In this document: piece after piece, positions 10,505 through 21,059 of the stretch
Layout: each line of letters begins with the position of its first letter
Numbering within the stretch: position 1 is the first letter of the stretch
Assembly: GCF_902686445.1 (NCBI RefSeq)
Contig: NW_025920104.1
Location: 3,162,001-3,226,000, forward strand
DNA: 64,000 nucleotides
From: Sciurus carolinensis
Taxonomy: Eukaryota; Chordata; Mammalia; Rodentia; Sciuridae
Direction: 5' to 3'
Notes under the pieces: generated by a model
The model's database searches: none
What the model was told of the DNA's origin: nothing
What the model saw: only the letters and a program-made list of their open reading frames with translations
Made by a program: the position numbers and the translations under genes

Positions 10505-11285
10505 GTATCCTCAAGCACTTTCAAATTGTAGCATTCTTATTATTTCCTGGACTGGCTATACCTACTGCCAACCCGCTAGGTGCCTAGTGTCTCTGCTTTT
10601 CTGCTTTCAGTGTGACTTCTTTCCAGTAAGTCTTCCTGTGTCATTCTTTACCCTGAAAAACATGAGCCACTAATTCCCAGAACCATGGTGCTCATGAGAA
10701 CACCATATCCTTCAGCCAATTCTCCACTGTAACTCTTCAGATCCTCCATCCAAATTATCAATAGTCTAGAAAAGGGCTGCATTTCTCTTCACACTAGAAC
10801 TCCCTCCAGTGATACTGGGAGACTAGGTTGCACATACCCCAGTTCCTCCTGAATGCTATCAGCAGAAGCTAACACGTATGCATCCCCATATCATACAATT
10901 GGGCTTCAAGTCATTTGCAACACGATGCCCAGGAAAACTGAGTGAGAAAAGCCAGGGCCAAAGGCAGCTGTCTTTGGTCCTCACCTCTTGTTTTCCAGAT
11001 GACATTGAGGTTGACAGGGAACGTACTGAGCTGTGCAAGTCTACTTCAGTTGCCCAGCATCTGGAGTGTGACCAAGAAGCCAGGTAATTGCCAAAGGTTA
11101 GTGCAGTTGTCATTTTAAAGTTCCTGCCATTTGCAACCTGGTGATCAGCATCTTCTTCAAGAACTTGCTAATGATATACCCCTATGAGCATAGTCGTGAG
11201 AAGGAGCTAACCTATGAGTTGCTGTGAGTTGACTCATATCAAGAACATCTGCTAAGAAATGCAGAGCAGGAAAGCACTGCTAACA
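10505..11285. other. Spacer between the two direct copies of the 3 kb unit
   Basis: Single-copy within the window. It contains one candidate exon (10,999-11,083) on the + strand. The rest, including a stretch at 11,115-11,250, shows nothing I recognise. Confidence 0.5.
10999..11083 (+). CDS. Candidate orphan coding exon of unknown gene
   Basis: The acceptor cttgttttccag is followed by 85 bases open in one frame (DIEVDRERTELCKSTSVAQ and on to QEA) and a gtaatt donor. The composition is charged and protein-like. I cannot name a family. It may be a fragment of a processed or duplicated gene, or chance. The open frame also extends upstream across the acceptor, which weakens the exon reading. Confidence 0.3.
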
Positions 11286-14200
11286 TTGACTGCAGCTCCA
11301 TGCTGAAAGTCTGATTGGTAAAGGCTTGCATGTCCAACTGTTCTTTTTCAACTGTGGTGATTGAGTTGATGAGGAGAGGAGAAAAAGATGAGAGGAGGGA
11401 GGGTTGGCATAAAAAAAGAGTCTTTCTGTCCCCTCCCCATCTGAGGGTCCTGGGATTTGAACCATGGATCTTCTGCTTGCTAGATGAGAGCTCTCCAAGA
11501 GGAGCTATCTCTTCAGCTTTGCAGGACCCACTTTTATGTACCCTCTAGATCCTCTACTGGTCTGACTCTGTCAAATTCTCTGCAGAAAACCCAGCCCCAA
11601 ACAAAGCCACCAAATTCCTTAGAAAATCTTCATCTTCCTTTCCACAGAAATCCTGCAAGGAATCTTTCATGCACATCAAGACCCACAATCAAGTTGTTCA
11701 TCATGAGAGGTAAAGTTTATCTCTATCTATTGAAGGAGGAAAAGGTTTGTAACTGAGCACTGAGCAGAAAATGATGTCAGTGAGTGTGGAGGCCAGTTGG
11801 GGGAGGCAGGAGGAGGGGCAGGTGTATGTGAGAATCATAATATGCTAAGGTTGTCAGTGTGAAGGGGGATATCAGGGATCATTCACATCTGGATCCCTAG
11901 ACATTCCAATCACAAACCGCTGACTCCTTTCTCACTCCTCTTTTTCCTTCTGACATTTTCCTTGGACAATTACTAACCAGGAGATATCTGGGCAAAAGGC
12001 ATATCCCAGTGCAGGTGCTGGATCTTGCCTACCATCTTATTTAGGGATGAGGTAGAGGAAGGTGTTTCTCCTGAGCAAAGTCTTTTTCCCTAAATGAGGG
12101 AATGCCTCAGGAACACAGCCAGACCCTGTCAGTAAATCTAAAGAGGAAAAGGGAAGTGGTGATGGCTCACCGGGTCTGGGGTCCCAGGACTGATATTTGC
12201 TGGCAGGAAGAAAACACAAATTCCTCATGCAATGTCTACCTGCCGCTAGTTAGGTTTGTAGCTCTTTCTCTCAAGATTCAATGGAGTGTGATAAGTGTCT
12301 GAAAGTCATATCCTGGACCTCTCAATCCTTCAACTTCAATCCATTACACTCTGAAAAGGGCCTCACTTTTGTTTTCCACTCTTCCCATTCCCTGAGTGGA
12401 CAAGAAGGGAGAGTGACTCTATTCTCAGTGGAAGGGGCAGGTTTTGGGCATGGCTGCTGTGAAAGTCACAGAAGTTCCAGGCTCCGGTAGGAGCATGCAC
12501 TTTCTCTCTCTCCCCAGAGGCTTTCTCCAGGCCTTGGGCCACCTGGATGTTGAGCCGTGTCTTCTGTGACCTCGTGTCTGCACCTCAGAGAGCGCCTGAG
12601 GTCACAGAGGGACAGCATAATTGCTTCAGCAGAGTCACAGTTCCCATGGCAACCAGTCACGCTTCTGATCCTGGTGGTTTCAGGCCAAGATTAAAAAGAA
12701 GCACCAGCTGGGCAGTGACGGTAAGAGGAAAGCAGAAAGGAGCCAGGGCCAGGGGCCTGATCTGTCAAGAAATGGGATACTAACCTGTTGACCCAATTGA
12801 TGTGGAGCTATAGGGTTAGTGGGGTGCAGCCGATTGGGCCGGGTTTGATGCCAGGTTCAGGCAGGACAGGGGACCCCGCTGAATCCTGACAGGTTGTAAT
12901 CTTCTCTAGGCCTGCTAGGTGGCACTGTGCTGGTTTGGCCCCACTGGGCATCATGAGAGAATGGTCACCTAGCTCCTGCTGTGGGCAGTGAGCCCCCACG
13001 AGGTCTTGTGGACCAGGCAGGGATGGAGGGCTGCATGAGGTCACGTGTTCACCCAGCTTAGCACCGGCCCCATCAGCATTGCCCTCCAAAACCACCCCTC
13101 CATTTTGGTCACACCCGGGATTTGGCTGAGTCAGGCAACTCGCCTAGGATCCTAGCAGCCACACAGCATGATGACTGCTGACAGCTCAGGGCAGGGGAGC
13201 ATGCAGTGCAGCTCCCTGGCTTAGGTGCCCCTTGAATTGGGAAACATGCACCCTGTCTGGTCAATTTCCCCTCCTTTCTGAGATAGCCCTAATAGGAGAT
13301 AGCTGGAACTTGGGGAGTTGCTCTTTCAAGTGCAAGTGTGTGGCTGCTGTGATGGTTCATGAGGAGAAAAGGGAGTCATTCCACTCAGCATGTTGGAAGG
13401 AGGACAGGGGGGAGGTACCATGCCCAGAGAGATGTTCTGTGCTCACTCCACCTGCCAGGGCCTACCAATTTGGCTGCTGCCTTAGAACTGGGCTGCACTC
13501 AGAATTTGTCCTGCCATGATTTTTCCAAATGCCCTGCAACACACCTTCAGAGCCAGAAATATCTAGCCCATCTCTGTTCACCCAAGGGTTCATTCCTTTA
13601 ACTAGACTAGTGCCTCTGTGGCACAGGGCCCTCTGAGAAATGGTCAAGATTCCTATTATCAGCCCTTGTAAGATGCAGAGCATAAGCCAGTGGATGAAAC
13701 CAGAGCCTGCTCTTGGCATGATGAACATATTTCACAGGGCAGAATACCAAATGTGAACAGGCATCGTGGTGAAAGAGGCATGGCATAGAGCTTCCAGGCT
13801 GAATACTCTAAAAGGAAGAGTAAGGACCTTTGAGAGGCATGAAAAGCAGAAGGGTGTTGGTGTTGAAAACCAACTTCAGTGAAGGGACACTAACAAAATG
13901 GGCATTGCTTGAGGTCTGTGTCCAAATTTCAGGACATTGCTTCAGCTTCAATGTACTGTACAGGTACAGGAGGTACTCAGTGCCAGGTTATTCTGTGAGC
14001 AACCATCATGACTGACCCTAATTCCCCTTGCAAGGACATCAATGTCTCTTGCCATTTCCTGGCTATTTCCTGTTGCTTGTAAGGGACAGCTGATGATGTA
14101 TATGCTGATTTTTATTTTTTTCAACACAAGACCTCTGAGGAAAGGCTTTCCTATACTGCAGCCTTTTATCCATTGACCTTCAGTGTAAATGACTTCACCT

Positions 14201-14388
14201 TGAGACATGCAGCACAGAAGCATTGCTCTGAAAATCAAGAGAGAACCTTGATATCAGACATTTAGTCCAAACCTTCCTGCTCAAAAGCTAATCTGAATAC
14301 CCAATAAAATGGACAAAAACTGAATATCAAAAGAGCACTTGTTAAAGAACATGCAAAAGTGTGATTGGCCTTAGTGAGCAGGAAGAGT
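11286..14388 (+). repeat. 3 kb unit, copy 2 (direct copy in the spacer)
   Basis: Same orientation as copy 1, offset by about 3.77 kb at the start and 3.88 kb at the end because copy 1 carries a deletion. Together with the right-arm copy (28,228 to about 30,690, minus strand) this makes three copies. Copy 2 keeps the about 11,910-11,990 segment missing from copy 1. It ends 256 bases before the start of the ANHX-like pseudogene. Confidence 0.92.
12518..12720 (+). other. Candidate exon in 3 kb unit, copy 2
   Basis: The acceptor tctctctctccccag and the donor GACGgtaagag flank 203 bases that are open in one frame (AFSRPWATWMLSRVFCDL and on). The segment has several CpG dinucleotides and reads better than its counterparts in copy 1 and in the right arm, which are frame-disrupted. 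It could be a 5' or noncoding exon of a transcript that goes with the 3 kb unit, or an upstream exon relic of the neighbouring homeobox pseudogene. No family is recognised. Confidence 0.35.
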
Positions 14389-14644
14389 AGACCTGTGCAT
14401 AAGTGTAGGGGCCAGAGGAGAAGTTCAGACCCCAGGTGGATGGTTACAGACAGCACCCAGGTCAGTGCTTTGCACCATCAAACATTAGGGTGTTTAGAAG
14501 GAAACTCTAGAAGATATGTGATGTAGGTCTCCTCTCTCAGGTTCATTCTTACTGTACTGTGCAAGTGTTGCTCCCCTCAGTGTCACCACTCAGACTTGGT
14601 CTGAAGGTTGATAGATGGGAATACCAAGCTCTGTGATGGAGAGG

Positions 14645-14892
<248 letters not shown>

Positions 14893-14956
14893 GTAAGCCT
14901 GTGTGTTGGGGCAGGGTGCAGAGAGAGTTGGAGGCTTATTCTACTATACCCAACAG

Positions 14957-15021
14957 GACATGAACTCAGTCAGGGTGACCTACCCTCACTGGATCAACTT
15001 TAACTGGCTGGGAAACTGAAG
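14957..15021 (+). pseudogene. Possible eroded second exon of the ANHX-like pseudogene
   Basis: The acceptor atacccaacag and the donor AAGgtaaac bound 65 bases only 64 bases after the first exon. One frame gives HELSQGDLPSLDQL, then a stop. Similarity to the corresponding ANHX segment is weak. It is listed because of its position and splice-like borders only. Confidence 0.25.
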
Positions 15022-16485
15022 GTAAACTACCTAATCATCAAGTCCATGTTCAGTGGTCATCCTGTGCTGCACTGTGCTAAATAATGAAAAAAAAAAATCA
15101 ATGGATAAGACATGGTCCACCTTTGGAGAGCTATGTCCTTATCTTGTAAACCCAAGATCTCAATCTGCAGTAAGTCTTGTTAAAAATAAGGAGGTGCCAC
15201 ACAAAATGATACCATGCCCAGAAGTGAGTAGGCAAGGCAAACCTTTACTTCTGGTAGAAGGCTATGCTATCAGAACCTGCCTAGCAAGTGCCTGGGTGGG
15301 CTCTCCACCTGCTTTTATCTCTAACCTAATACAGTGCTACCTTTCACTCTGACTTGAGGAGTTTGGGGTTACAGTCTACTCAGTTGAATAGTTTTACAAT
15401 TAGAGCAGGGAAAAGGAAAGTGTTACAATTGGATCAAATTAAGGTTGAATACTAGATTCTGAAAATGAACTACCAGACCTTCTATTTCTCACACTCTGAA
15501 GACCAGAAGTGTCTCTCCAGTCATCTGATGGTACCTTGGATCTCAGCATGTTTGGCATCACAACCTGACTTTATTGATAGAGAGTCACTTGTAATCTTTA
15601 TTTGCCTATCTACTATGAGGATTGTGCTTCATGATCCTCTCTAAACAGTGGTGTATATGATTAAAGTGTTTCTGGGTGATGCTGGGCAGGTTCCAAATAG
15701 TGATATGTCTGACCAAATTGGATATATTTGGTACCAGGGTTTGAACCTGGGGACACTCAACCACTGAGCCACATCCTAAACCTTTTTATTCATTTATTTT
15801 TATTTTTAATTTTGAAACAGGTACTCACTAAGTTGCTTAGGGCCTTGCTAAGTCCACCCATCAGACAGAGGGATTTGTAAAGAGAAGGCATACATCTGGC
15901 AGGATACCCAGGGACTGTCTCTGGGCCTGCCCAATTTTCAGTCCTCTGTCTGGGCCCCCAGTTCCCTTAAAGGGTAAGTAGCCCTGCTAGTGGTGCCATG
16001 TCCTCTTGAACTCTTCCCTCCATGGTTGTTTTCTCACATGTATTGTGCCCACTACTCACCCTGGCTAATCTGCAGGGGTTCCCAGAACTGAGATGAGCCT
16101 TAGAAAACTAGGTTTATGGTAATTCCAGGCAAAGAAGTGACCCTGACATGGAGCATCTGCAGACCCTGCCTCTGCAGGGGTGCAGGATATTCCACACCTG
16201 GCCTTTGGGTGCTCTGGAGTTCAGCTGTGTGTGGTTTGGGTCAGCTTGGGAGGCAGGTTCCACATCTGACTAGGGAGTGGGTCAGCACAGGAAGTGGGGC
16301 CCATGTGTCCTGTCCACAGGGACCTGCTCTGCCTCCCCAGTACATACTCAACACACAACCCTCTCTCCAGTGAGAAACTGCATGGCCTATTGTTCTGCTG
16401 TCCTTGGAAAGTTTAGCAGGGCTCACACCACTTATTTGGTGGACATGAGTTGCCCCAGTCAACTCTGTGCATCTCTGTATTCCAG
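15022..16485. other. Intron-like DNA of the ANHX-like pseudogene
   Basis: It contains a minus-strand B1-ID SINE at about 15,727-15,868. The middle of ANHX (the first homeodomain helices) should lie here, but I could not recognise it, so it is deleted or too decayed. Confidence 0.5.
15727..15868 (-). mobile_element. B1-ID dimeric SINE fragment
   Basis: 'ttggtaccagggtttgaacctgggg' and 'ccactgagccacatcc' are the reverse-complement ID half. They are followed by a T-rich linker and 'aacaggtactcactaagttgcttagggcc', the start of the B1 half, which is truncated. Typical of sciurid and related rodent dimeric SINEs. Confidence 0.85.
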
Positions 16486-16727
16486 AGCTAGAAGTATTGT
16501 TGGGCAGGAGAATTTGCCTTCAGAGACAAGCTTGACCACTGAGCAGGTGTACAACTATTTTGCCTATTACCAATGGCACCAAAAGATACTTTTCAAGCAT
16601 GTGCTGTCAGGCTGGCAGACCATGCAGAACTCAGAACTTCCCAGTGCTGAGGAGAGTTCTGAGCCCCTGTGGAACTCAGTCAGTTGCCTTGACAACTCTG
16701 GCTGCATTTATAGGCCTCAGTGGACAG
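16486..16727 (+). pseudogene. ANHX: ANHX-like pseudogene, homeodomain helix-3 exon
   Basis: The acceptor (tctgtattccag) and donor (ACAGgtgagt) frame 242 open bases. Read after one phase base, they give ARSIVGQENLPSETSLTTEQ, followed by VYNYFAYYQWHQK and, near the end, RPQWT. This matches the ANHX segment that carries the recognition helix (remembered human core VYNWFANYRRRQ). Here the near-invariant homeodomain positions W48, N51 and R53 read Y, Y and Q. Three of the changed arginine codons (CAA, TGG, CAC) are what CpG deamination of CGN codons would give. Even if it were translated, DNA binding would be lost. Confidence 0.82.
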
Positions 16728-17080
16728 GTGAGTGGACAAGGTTTTCTACTCATTGACCCTGGGTCTGATTTGTTACAGGTACAGGCTGACTTCAGAGGAC
16801 TCAGGTAGAACTGTGACTGTGAGTTCAGGAGTCAGTTTGGAGACAGGGGCATCATGTTGCCAGAGGGAAGAGACAGTGAATAGATCTGAGAATTGAGCCA
16901 AGCTGTAGGTTTGTGGGGTGCTGGGCTCATAATTACAGGAAGGGATCAGCTCAAAGTCAGATGAAGGGACAAAGACCGAATGTCCAGGTGCCCAGTGGAC
17001 ACTCCTGTTTGTCAATACAGCTGCACTCACCTGCTGACTTGCAGGCCCACTAAGCCTTTCCTCCTCTCATCACTTTTCAG

Positions 17081-17261
17081 CAGGATATGAGGAAACTGAG
17101 TCTCCACAGTTCCCAGAGACCACCCCAGGATTATGGAGGCCTTTGGCCCTGGCCCAAGATATTCCTGGATCCCTCACAACACAAGGCCACTGGCTGCCAG
17201 GGAGTGTCATTGCCTCAGGCTGTAGGACCATCATCCCTATTCAGTTCCCTTCCTTCCTTAG
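17081..17261 (+). pseudogene. ANHX: ANHX-like pseudogene, following exon
   Basis: After the acceptor cacttttcag, the last base of the previous exon (G) plus CA makes an Ala codon, and the frame continues GYEETESPQFPETTPGLW and then RPLALAQDIPG. This matches the pattern SPQ..Q/TTPG.W.PLALA.D.P that follows the homeodomain in ANHX. Agreement of splice phase across the intron is strong support for a former multi-exon gene and against a processed copy. The 3' end is uncertain: a TAGgtgtag site at 17,262 is possible, and the open frame stops at about 17,280. Later exons may be in 17,640-18,500 but I could not align them. Confidence 0.75.
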
Positions 17262-19009
17262 GTGTAGACCAGGGTTTTGAGTGGATATGAGTATTCTGGG
17301 TGCTGACCCTGTTACCTGGTCAGAGACAGGTGTGACCCCATGTGGTGGGGAGGATGTTGCTAACAAGGAACCCACATGAGGGACCTGGAAGTGGCAGCTT
17401 CCTCTGCTGTCATGCTTGCTCCTTGCTGCTGACTTCATATCCTTGGCTTCATGTGTATTTCAGAGATTTGGGTGATAGTCTTGGAGAGAAAAGCATATAT
17501 ACCTACCACCTAGAGATCCAGCTGTCTCTGGGACTCATTTCCCATTGGGGATCAGTTTCTTATTTCATGGAGTCAGCAGTGGCCAGAGGTTCTACTCCTC
17601 ACCAGTATTGTTGAACCATCTCACTTTCCTCCATACTCAACTCTCCTGAGGCATGATCCCAAAACCAGGATAAGGTTATCATGTGCAGCCCAGGCTATTC
17701 AGTGTGGGGCTGGTGCTCAGGGCAGCCCCCAATTGGTTTGGTCACTGCATTGTGTAAACTTCTCTCCTTTTCTGTGCATGCTTGTGACATTAGCATCTCC
17801 CATGACTACAGCCATGACAAGCTTATATCCAGGTCCAGCTCCATCCAGGTGTGTGGCCTCAGGTATGTTCCCATGACCTCCTAACAAAGACATGGGATGA
17901 TGACAGGGCCTGCTGCTCTGGCTGCTACAAGAAGGTCAAATGGCTATTTACTGGAAACACAGGAGCAGCACCAGAGAGGTGAGTGGTCACCAGTGTAATT
18001 CACTGCATTATGACCAGCTTCTGCCTAATTTACTCAGCTCTCAGACTCTTGCTAAATGTTTTCAGTTTTCAATACTTTGCAGAAAGTTATAGATAGACTT
18101 CTAAAGTATTTAAGGATGTAGTATTAGTCTCCTCTGAGTACTCTTGTTGCCTGCCTTACTGGAGCTCAACCCTTGCCTTTGTAGCCACAGGTGAGGGTCT
18201 AGGCAGTGAAGTGGGTGCTAGGTGCCATGCCTTTCAGGGTCACTCATTTTGGGACACACACTGAGCTTGTCTGAAGTTTCCTCCTGGGAAGCTGCTTCAG
18301 CCCGAGGCAGCCTCTGCTGTGCCCTCCAGACCACTAGAGAGTGGTGAGATGTACCAGGAGAAACTGACCACTATCCTGCCACCCTTGTTCACATCTGCTC
18401 TGGGTCTGGTCTCTGCCCTCTGTCTGCCAGCAGTGATGGGCTATATCCCTTCCTGGCTGCCCTCAAGGTGTGGCTGTTGGACCTTCCACTAGCATCCTCC
18501 GAGGAAGTCTGCTTCTAAAACAGGCAGCACATTCACCATCATGGACTGCACTCTGTGATGAGATCTGCTGAAGTCACCATGGCAACTGCTTTCATTGGTG
18601 ATCCTGACTCTGCATGCAAGTTACCTTAGCACAGACCTTGATGTTCTGCATAGGAAACTTTAGCACCTTGGGTTTATTTTGAGGGATAGAGTATGCACAA
18701 AGGGTCTTCTTATCAGTCCCTCCTGTGCCCCTCACTGCAGTCATCTGCCTCACCTGCCAGGACCTTGACACAGAGGAGTCCATATTCCTTCCATTTACCC
18801 ACACAACCCAGGGCAGAATTTTTTTTGCAAGTTTTTTTTTTATGGTAATCATTTACATGTGCATTTTGTCTATTAAATCCAATAGAGTCTGTGACCTCCC
18901 TTGTGGAATACTGATTCGACTGTATTTCTTAGTGTCCTATGTATAATATTTTCCCTTTACCTTTTGTTTTCATGAAGTTTCTGTATGCATTTTTATTAAT
19001 TCTTTTCTT
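17262..19009. other. Unassigned, moderately GC-rich DNA after the ANHX-like exons
   Basis: It may hold eroded 3' exons of the same pseudogene. For example, 18,260-18,480 has protein-like codon bias around 'gaagtttcctcctgggaagctgcttcagcccgag', but no frame is open for long and I cannot align it. Confidence 0.4.
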
Positions 19010-19232
19010 TATTTTATTTTATTTTACCTTTTGATACCAGATATTGAATCCAGAGGCAGTCCTTTTACCACTGAGCCACATCCCCAGTGCTTTTAATATT
19101 TTATATAGAGACAGGGTCTCGCTGAGTTGCTTAAGATATCTCTAAATTGTTGAGGCTGACTTTGAACTCAAGATTCTCCTGCATCTGCATTCCCAGACAC
19201 TGGGATTATGGGTGCACACCATCACACCTGCC
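19010..19232 (-). mobile_element. B1-ID dimeric SINE, nearly full length
   Basis: A T-rich start, then 'gataccagatattgaatccag', 'ccactgagccacatccccag', 'agagacagggtctcgctgagttgctt' and 'ctgggattatgggtgcacaccatcacacctgcc'. This is the complete reverse-complement ID plus B1 dimer, about 15 percent decayed by eye. Confidence 0.92.
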
Positions 19233-19952
19233 TTCTATATGCCTTTTTTCTTTATTTTGGCACATCTACTTTTATCACACCCATAAACTCTCCCAGGGTT
19301 TCAAGAACCCCATCTGAGAATTCTCTGCATGGGGCCTCCTCTTCCTGTTGCCACTGCAAGGGTTAGCTTCCAGAGCTGAGTGGGGTGGTATCACCATGGC
19401 TGGAGTTTTCATCCCTGCTTTGCTGGGTGGCTCCAGTTCTTGCTGAATGCAACCTTGTTCTTTCTTCCTTGACTCCCTTGTTTCCTTAGAGAGCATCCTC
19501 AATTAGCTTTCACAACAAAGCACCAAGAAAATATATTTTCTGTATTGTTGAATATCATAAAAATGTCTGAAATTAACCCTCCAACTGGACTAACCAATTG
19601 GCAGGGGCAGAATTCTGAGCTGGAAACACTTCCCTTCAGAAATGTAAAAATAGTCACCTTTTTAAAGAAGTTTGTGTTGTTAAGCAAGGTATTCAGTTCT
19701 TGACAGACAACCTGCCTTTGCCTGCTCAGAGCTTTTGGGTTCCTACACATCTTACTGTTCTGAATCTTCACACTGGTGGTCCTGGATTTGACTTTTGAAT
19801 TGTCTTCTTGTTACACCTTTCAGCTTAAAACTAAGTCTCCTTTAATCCCTGGGTGTCTTCTTGTACTGTTCCCATTCAGCTGCCCCAAGGCTGTGGGCCT
19901 GCCCCTGCTTCCTGAATACAGGTTGTGGATGTCTTCTGCTTCTGTCTCTCAG

Positions 19953-20072
19953 AGTGCTCTCTAAGTTCTGATGAAAGAACAGACAGAAAAGGCAGCAGTG
20001 GAGCCACATACCAGGTGATCAGACAGGTCTTAGGCAGCTGGACACAAGGGAATCTTGCCACCTTTGTGGCAG
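19953..20072 (+). CDS. Candidate orphan coding exon of unknown gene
   Basis: The acceptor ctgcttctgtctctcag has a long pyrimidine tract and the donor GCAGgtaagag is close to consensus. The 120 bases between them are open (CSLSSDERTDRKGSSGATYQ, then VIRQVLGSWTQG and LATFVA) and a multiple of three, so the exon could be skipped without a frameshift. I do not recognise it. It lies between the ANHX-like pseudogene and the motif array, and may be a lone survivor of another decayed gene or chance. Confidence 0.35.
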
Positions 20073-21059
20073 GTAAGAGGCCAGCACACTACACCCAAGG
20101 CCTGGGTTCTGTATCTGAAGCCACAAGATCAAAGCTGGTTGTCCTGCCTTATATGCTAGGGAGGAGAGAAACTTGCCTTGTCTGGCCCTTTCCTCTTACA
20201 CCTATGTACACTCAGAGCTGACCAAGTCATGACAGCTCATCTTTAAGAGTGAAGCAAATTCTGAGATATTCTCAGACACATCTTACAGGGAGAGAAAGAC
20301 AGGGTGAGGCATGGTGAGGAAGTGATAGTTTTTACCTCAGAGAGACCAAGTGTGAGTGGAGAAAATGGAAACCTTAGTGGCTGGTGGTTGGTTCCTGTGC
20401 ACCTGCCAATGGAGGATGGCAGAATGTCCTGCATATCTTCATGGTGGTGGAAGGGAGTGCACAGCAGATCCTGGCTCAGTGGAAATTTGTGGAGAGACTG
20501 GGATGTCAGAACACAGTTTGAAGTCAGTGGATCCAATGATAATTTTGTCTCTGGAATCCTGAGAAAGCTTTTGGTATCAGTGTTGGGACAGATCCTTCCA
20601 GAGATATAGGTGGAGGCCAAGCATACTGAGCCTGGCTCTAGGGGCCCAGGATAGTGGGCTGGATGCTGTGTCTGCCTCCCCACTTGGGGTTGTGTAGTAC
20701 CACACATGGACCACACTCCTGCTCCCACCAATGGGTTGTGGACTTTCTTTACTTGCAGGATTTACCTCAGAATGTTGTAAGAATGACATAGGAGTCCCCT
20801 GGAGCCTTATGGGGAATTGAGGAAAGGCTAGTGCCACCTCACTGATTAATTTTATTACTGTTTATATGGCTCTCTTTTTTCAGTGTTAAAGTACCTGAAA
20901 CAATGAGAATTTGATGTATAAGTGCAATAGCAATGTGGAAAAAGTTCTTTAACTATGTGTTCTTGATTTTTAGAAAAGACGCTGGGGCTTTCTTGGTGAA
21001 TTTGCACACAGATGGGTGGGCTATTGACATTTTCCAGAAGCCACTGTGGTGACAGCTGT
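20073..21059. other. Unassigned DNA; no feature recognised
   Basis: Moderate GC, no SINE or LINE that I recognise. Two overlapping frames on opposite strands at 20,243-20,731 are open but share no codon-bias or splice support. Confidence 0.4.

Noticed and set aside
20243..20731. 162-codon minus-strand frame opposed by open frames on the plus strand
   Set aside because: Open on both strands, no recognised motif, no conserved copy and no splice support; most likely chance in GC-richer DNA.
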